64,000 nt of DNA from Burkholderiales bacterium (GTDB taxonomy: Bacteria; Pseudomonadota; Gammaproteobacteria; Burkholderiales; Burkholderiaceae_C), in NCBI GenBank assembly GCA_016213205.1, contig JACRAZ010000029.1, forward strand, positions 1 through 64,000, read 5' to 3'. A model generated the notes under the pieces. It had not been told where the DNA came from and made no database searches. It saw nothing but the letters and a program-made list of their open reading frames with translations. The position numbers and the translations under genes are program-made. Shown here piece after piece: positions 59,695-64,000 of the stretch. Each line of letters opens with the position of its first letter. Position 1 is the stretch's first letter.

Positions 59695-60219
59695 ATGGCC
59701 ACCGGTGAGCTGCGCGACCGCCTGCAGCCGGCCCTGCTGGACCGCCTGACCGACGACGCCCCCGGCCAGCGCGAGGAGCCGGTGGACCGGCGCATCATGT
59801 CCAAGACGCAGTTGCGGCAGGCCGTGCTGCGCGACCTGGGTTGGCTGTTCAACGCCACGCAGCCCCTGGGCGCCCATGCCGACATACCGCCGGCCCTGGC
59901 CGAGAGCGTGCTGAACTACGGGCTGCCGGCGCTGTCGGGCCAGCTCGTGTCGAAGGTGGACGTGAGCCAGCTCGAACGCACCATCCGCCAGGCCATCCTG
60001 CGCTTCGAGCCGCGCCTGCTGCCCGAGACCTTGAAGGTCGTCGCGCTCGAGGCCACGCACGTGCTCGACACCCACAACATGATCGAGTTCGAGATCCGCG
60101 GCCACATGTGGGCGCAGCCGGTGCCGCTGGAAGTGCTGCTGCGCACCAAGCTCGACCTCGAGGCCGGCCAGGTGGAAGTGCGCGACGCGACCGGCGGCGC
60201 GCCGTCGAAGGTCTTCTGA
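59695..60219 (+). CDS. tssE: T6SS baseplate protein TssE (gp25-like)
   Basis: A 174-residue gp25-like baseplate protein. The family core LRQAVLRDLGWLFNATQ, SVLNYGLPALSGQLVSKVD and LERTIRQAILRFEPRLLPET is intact, followed by EFEIRGHMWAQPVPLEVLLR and a short tail. It starts 4 bases after the tagJ stop and ends one base before the tssF ATG, so the genes are translationally coupled. Confidence 0.95.
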   Translation: MATGELRDRLQPALLDRLTDDAPGQREEPVDRRIMSKTQLRQAVLRDLGWLFNATQPLGAHADIPPALAESVLNYGLPALSGQLVSKVDVSQLERTIRQAILRFEPRLLPETLKVVALEATHVLDTHNMIEFEIRGHMWAQPVPLEVLLRTKLDLEAGQVEVRDATGGAPSKVF

Positions 60220-60220
60220 C

Positions 60221-62107
60221 ATGGACCCCCGCCTCGTTCGCCTCTACCAGGACGAACTCACCCACCTGCGCGAGGTGGGCAGCGAGTTCGCCGCCGAGTT
60301 CCCGAAGATCGCCGCGCGCCTGGGCATGGAGGGCATGGAGGTCGCCGACCCCTATGTCGAACGCCTGCTCGAGGGTTTTGCCTTCCTCGCCGCGCGGGTG
60401 CAGCTGAAGCTCGAAGCCGAGCACCCGAAGCTGATCGCGCAGCTGCTCGAATCGATCTACCCGAACTTCCTGGCGCCGGTGCCCTCGATGATGGTGCTGC
60501 GCCTGGGCGCCGACCCGGCCGACCCCAACCTGGCCAAGGGCTACACCGTTGCGCGCGGCAGCGCGGTGCAATCGCAGCAGGCCCGCGGGCAGGACACGTT
60601 CTGCGAGTTCCGCACCGCCATGGCGGTGACGATGTGGCCGATCGAGCTCGTCTCGGTGCAGTACTTCACCCACGCTCCGGACCTGGGCCTGGCCCGGCTG
60701 CCGCAGGCCAAGCCGATGAAGGGCGGGCTGCGCCTGCGCCTGCGCGCGGGCGGCGGGCTGCAGTTCAACCAGCTGCCCATCGAGCGCCTGGGCCTGCACA
60801 TCTGCGCGCCGGACGACGTGGCCTTCCGCCTGCACGAACTGGTGCTGGGCACCACGCTGGGCAGCCTGGTCGTGACCCCCGGTGCGGCCGGCGCGGCCGA
60901 CATGGCACGCCAGTGGCGTGATGGCGCCAGCGTGCAGCCGGTGGGCTTCGAGGCCGAGGAGGCCTTGCTGCCCGAATCGCTGCGCGCGTTCTCCGGCCAC
61001 CGGCTGCTGCAGGAAGTGTCGGCCATGCCGCAGCGGCTGCTGTTCTTCGACATCGCCGAGCTCGCGCCGCGGCTGGCCACCATCGCCGGTGACCAGGTGG
61101 AGCTGGTGCTGCTGTTTTCGCGCGGGGATCCTGCACTCGAAACGCTGGTGGACGGCGGGAGCCTCGCGCTTTTCTGTACGCCCGCGATCAACCTCTTCTC
61201 GAAGCGGCTCGATCGCGTGCCCCTGGGCCCGGGCAACTGGGAATACCACCTGGTGCCCGACCGCACCCGGCCGATGGACCTGGAAGTGCACAGCGTGGAC
61301 ACCGTGGTCGGCCACGGCAGCGGGCGCGAGGCGCCACGCGAGTTCAAGCCGCTGTACACCTCGCACCACGAAGCGCCGGCCGAGGGCCACGGCTACTTCA
61401 CGCTGCGGCGCGAGCCGCGCCTGCTGTCCGACCGCCAGCGCCTGCAGGGGCCCCGCTCGGCCTACATCGGCGAGGAGGTGTACCTCTCGCTGGTGGATGC
61501 CAACCACGGCGCCTACCGCGAGAACCTGCGCCAGCTCGCCGTGACGGCCTGGGTCACCAACCGCGACCTGCCCGCACTGCTGCCGCAGGCCGGCGCGGCC
61601 GGCGCCGGTGCCTGGAAGCTCGATTCCCCCGGGCCGGTGCACACGGTGGAGTGCGTGCGCGGCCCGACACGGCCGATCTCGCGCCGGCCCACCGGCGACA
61701 TCGGCTGGCAGCTGGTGAGCCAGCTCACCCAGAACCACCTCTCGCTCGAAGGCACGCCGGCGCAGGCCGCTGCGGCGCTGCGCGACACGCTGCGCCTGTA
61801 CGGACCGCCGGCCGACCTGACCTGGAGCCACCATGTCGATGGCCTGTTGTCGCTGAAGGCCGAGCCCACCGTGCGGCGCCTGCCGTTCAAGGGGCCGCTC
61901 AGCTTCGGCAGCGGCATCGCGCTGGAGCTCGAGGTCAACGAACTCGCGTTCCAGGGCTCCAGCGCCTTCCTGCTGGCCAGCGTGCTCGAGCGCCTGTTCA
62001 CGCGCCACGCGGCGATCAACAGCTTCATCCAGCTCACGCTGCGCAGCCAGCAGCGCGGGCTGGTCAAGACCTGGGTGCCGCGCCTGGGCGAAAGGGCCAC
62101 CTTGTGA
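60221..62107 (+). CDS. tssF: T6SS baseplate protein TssF (VasA/ImpG)
   Basis: A 628-residue protein of normal length. The N-terminus (DPRLVRLYQDELTHLREVGS, EFAAEFPKIAARLGM, VADPYVERLLEGFAFLAARV) and the central FCTPAINLFSKRLDRVPL are family signatures; the C-terminus has FQGSSAFLLASVLERLFTRH. TssF forms the wedge of the baseplate with TssG and TssE. It overlaps the tssG start as GTGA. Confidence 0.96.
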   Translation: MDPRLVRLYQDELTHLREVGSEFAAEFPKIAARLGMEGMEVADPYVERLLEGFAFLAARVQLKLEAEHPKLIAQLLESIYPNFLAPVPSMMVLRLGADPADPNLAKGYTVARGSAVQSQQARGQDTFCEFRTAMAVTMWPIELVSVQYFTHAPDLGLARLPQAKPMKGGLRLRLRAGGGLQFNQLPIERLGLHICAPDDVAFRLHELVLGTTLGSLVVTPGAAGAADMARQWRDGASVQPVGFEAEEALLPESLRAFSGHRLLQEVSAMPQRLLFFDIAELAPRLATIAGDQVELVLLFSRGDPALETLVDGGSLALFCTPAINLFSKRLDRVPLGPGNWEYHLVPDRTRPMDLEVHSVDTVVGHGSGREAPREFKPLYTSHHEAPAEGHGYFTLRREPRLLSDRQRLQGPRSAYIGEEVYLSLVDANHGAYRENLRQLAVTAWVTNRDLPALLPQAGAAGAGAWKLDSPGPVHTVECVRGPTRPISRRPTGDIGWQLVSQLTQNHLSLEGTPAQAAAALRDTLRLYGPPADLTWSHHVDGLLSLKAEPTVRRLPFKGPLSFGSGIALELEVNELAFQGSSAFLLASVLERLFTRHAAINSFIQLTLRSQQRGLVKTWVPRLGERATL

Positions 62108-63324
62108 GCCCCCCCCTCACGCCGGGCACGCCCACGGCCTTGGCTGGCGTGAACGGCCGCGCCACGGCCGGCACCGACGTGGGGCTGCTGCCGCTGCCCG
62201 CCCCGGCCGTGACGGCCGCTGCCGCGCAGGCAGCCGACGCCGCGAACCCCGAGCTGCAGCGCCTGCTGGACGACCTCGAGGCCCGTCCCTGGGACTTCGA
62301 CTTCTATGCGCTGATGCGACGCATCGACACCCTGCGACCGCAGGCGCCGCCGCTGGGCACCGCGCTGCGCCCCTCGCAGGAGCTGCTGCGCCTGGGCCAG
62401 GTGCCGGAGCTGGACTTCGCCCCGGCGGCGCTGGCGCGTTTCGTGCGGCATGGCCGTGGCGCGCCGCGGCTGGGTGTTCGCTTCTTCGGCCTGCTCGGGC
62501 CGCACGGCCCGATGCCGCTGCACCTGACCGAGTTCGTGCGCGAGCGGTCCCACCAACGCGGCGACCCCACCGCCGAGCGCTTCCTCGACATCTTCCACCA
62601 CCGGCTGTTGAGCCTGTTCTACCGCGCGTGGGCGCAGGCCCAGCCGGTGGTGCTGCTTGACCGCACCCAGAACGACCGCTACGCCGCCTGGCTGGGTGCC
62701 TGCTTCGGCCACGGCCGGCGCCAGGCGGGCAGCGACTCGATCCCCGAGCACGCCAAGCTGTTCCATGCCGGGCTGATTGCCAGCCGCAGCCGCCACCCCG
62801 AGGCGCTGACCAAGGTGCTGCGCCAGTACTTCCGCGTGCCAGTGGCGCTGGAGCAGCACGTGGGCCACTGGCTCACGCTCGACGTGGCCGACCGCTCGCG
62901 CCTGGGCTACGCCCGCAACCGCACCGAGCGTTCGCAGGTGCCGCATGCCGAGCTCGGCCGCAGCGCCAATGCCGGCCACAAGGTGTGGGACCGGCAGTAC
63001 CGCTTCCGCGTGCGCCTGGGGCCGCTGACACTGGCGCAGTACCAATCCTTCCTGCCCGGTGGCCGGGCCTGGCAGCCGCTGGGCGACTGGGTGCGCCTGC
63101 TCGCGGGCCTGGACCTGCGCTGGGATGCGCAGCTCGTGCTGCGGCGCGACCAGGTGCCCGAACCCCGGCTTGACCGGCGCATGCAGCTGGGCCTGACCAG
63201 CTGGCTCGGCCATGGTGGCCGCCGCAACGGGCAGACCCGCCCCCCCACCGACCGTGACGAGCTGCGGCTGCGCCCCGGCTCGTCGTTCCTCCTTCGTCGT
63301 CGCCTCGGAGCCACCCATGGCTGA
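62104..63324 (+). CDS. tssG: T6SS baseplate protein TssG (ImpH)
   Basis: A 406-residue protein from a GTG at 62104 overlapping the tssF stop. After a variable Ala/Pro-rich N-terminus of about 50 residues come the conserved segments ARPWDFDFYALMRRIDTLRP, GVRFFGLLGPHGPMPLHLTE, LDIFHHRLLSLFYRAWAQAQ and LGQCC-like replaced by LGYARNRTERSQVPHAELG. It joins TssF and TssE in the baseplate wedge. The last 8 bases overlap tssH. Confidence 0.95.
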   Translation: MSPPLTPGTPTALAGVNGRATAGTDVGLLPLPAPAVTAAAAQAADAANPELQRLLDDLEARPWDFDFYALMRRIDTLRPQAPPLGTALRPSQELLRLGQVPELDFAPAALARFVRHGRGAPRLGVRFFGLLGPHGPMPLHLTEFVRERSHQRGDPTAERFLDIFHHRLLSLFYRAWAQAQPVVLLDRTQNDRYAAWLGACFGHGRRQAGSDSIPEHAKLFHAGLIASRSRHPEALTKVLRQYFRVPVALEQHVGHWLTLDVADRSRLGYARNRTERSQVPHAELGRSANAGHKVWDRQYRFRVRLGPLTLAQYQSFLPGGRAWQPLGDWVRLLAGLDLRWDAQLVLRRDQVPEPRLDRRMQLGLTSWLGHGGRRNGQTRPPTDRDELRLRPGSSFLLRRRLGATHG

Positions 63325-64000
63325 AATTTCCCGCACTGCACTGTTCGGCAAGCTCAATCCCCTGGCCTACAAGGCCATCGAAGGGGCCACCGTGTTCTGC
63401 AAGATGCGGGGCAACCCGTACGTCGAGCTGCAGCACTGGCTGGCGCAGATCCTCAACACGCCGGACAGCGACCTGCACCGCATCATCCGCGAGTACGAGC
63501 TCGATGCCGCCACGCTGGCCTCCGACCTGACCAAGGCGCTGGACCGGCTGCCGCGCGGCGCCTCGTCGATCAGCGACCTGTCCAGCTTCATCGAAAGCGC
63601 GGTCGAGCGCGGCTGGGTCTACGGCTCGCTGATGTTCGGCGAGCAGCAGGTGCGCACCGGCCACCTGCTGATCGGCATGATGAAGACGCCCTCGCTGCGC
63701 GGGGCGCTGGTGGCCATCTCGAAGCAGTTCGAGCGGGTGAAGCTCGACGACCTGACCGAGCGTTTCCCCACGCTGCTGGCCACCTCGCCGGAGCACCTGC
63801 TGCAGGCCAGCGACAGCGGCGCGGCGCCGGGCGAATCGAGCGATGCGATCGCGCCCGCGGCCATGGGCAAGCAGGAAGCGCTCAAGCGCTTCACGACCGA
63901 CCTCACCGAGCAGGCCCGCTCGGGCAAGATGGACCCGATCGTCGGCCGCGACGACGAGATCCGCCAGGTCATCGACATCCTGATGCGCCGGCGCCAGAAC
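63317..64000 (+). CDS. tssH: T6SS AAA+ ATPase TssH (ClpV), 5' part
   Basis: 228 codons visible; the gene continues past the right edge. The ClpV-type N-domain is complete (SRTALFGKLNPLAYKAIEGA, NPYVELQHWLAQILNTPDSD, GHLLIGMMKTPSLRGALVAI), followed by the linker and the start of AAA module 1 (LEQARSGKMDPIVGRDDEI-like: TEQARSGKMDPIVGRDDEIR). ClpV disassembles contracted sheaths for reuse. The Walker motifs lie outside the window. Confidence 0.95.
   Translation, partial: MAEISRTALFGKLNPLAYKAIEGATVFCKMRGNPYVELQHWLAQILNTPDSDLHRIIREYELDAATLASDLTKALDRLPRGASSISDLSSFIESAVERGWVYGSLMFGEQQVRTGHLLIGMMKTPSLRGALVAISKQFERVKLDDLTERFPTLLATSPEHLLQASDSGAAPGESSDAIAPAAMGKQEALKRFTTDLTEQARSGKMDPIVGRDDEIRQVIDILMRRRQN

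Overview
This window is GC-rich chromosomal DNA, roughly 70% G+C by eye and almost fully coding. Gene content suggests a beta-proteobacterium of the order Burkholderiales (Rubrivivax/Leptothrix/Ideonella-like). That assignment is inferred from G+C, codon use and gene families; no ribosomal RNA is present to confirm it.

Layout. 1-4.3 kb: the 5' part of a secreted DNRLRE/collagen-like protein, and a large STAND-type NTPase. 4.4-9.9 kb: housekeeping and lipid enzymes (thioesterase, AraC regulator, WS/DGAT acyltransferase, ComB-like phosphatase, nitronate monooxygenase). 10.0-16.2 kb, minus strand: a six-gene sulfur/electron-transfer operon with an octaheme tetrathionate-reductase-family cytochrome, a membrane cytochrome b, a DUF3373-type porin, a small secreted protein and two exported rhodanese-type proteins. 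16.5-22.4 kb: FadD, small exported proteins, and a 3-hydroxybenzoate 6-hydroxylase/gentisate dioxygenase operon with a perfect 14-bp palindrome in its promoter. 22.5-27.7 kb, minus strand: what looks like an orphan type VI effector cassette (DUF4123 adaptor, helper proteins, a transglutaminase-fold/LysM-like putative effector). 28-32 kb: a 1304-residue Calx-beta adhesin. 32-36.8 kb: acyl-CoA ligase, acylphosphatase, ferredoxin, and an operon divergent from a GlxA-type regulator that contains a decayed quinone oxidoreductase. 37.8-42.4 kb: a copper-resistance operon (CusF-like, cupredoxin, multicopper oxidase, TolC-like, His-rich proteins).

42.6-51.2 kb is a patchy region with truncated or broken genes (epimerase, alternative oxidase, HigA-like and AbrB-like antitoxins) beside intact PhoD, LysR, GST, TfoX-C and methyltransferase genes. 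An initiator tRNA with promoter and terminator lies at 51.4 kb, followed by a response regulator/hybrid kinase pair. From 54.4 kb to the right edge runs a type VI secretion locus: tssA-tssB-tssC-hcp-hcp-tagJ-tssE-tssF-tssG-tssH (cut by the edge). The effector cassette at 23-28 kb could supply cargo to it.

A cross-cutting feature is an exact 62-bp repeat present three times. Each copy begins at the base after the stop codon of a gene, in the same orientation as that gene, and only the central three bases of a GCGC-NNN-GCGC core differ between copies.
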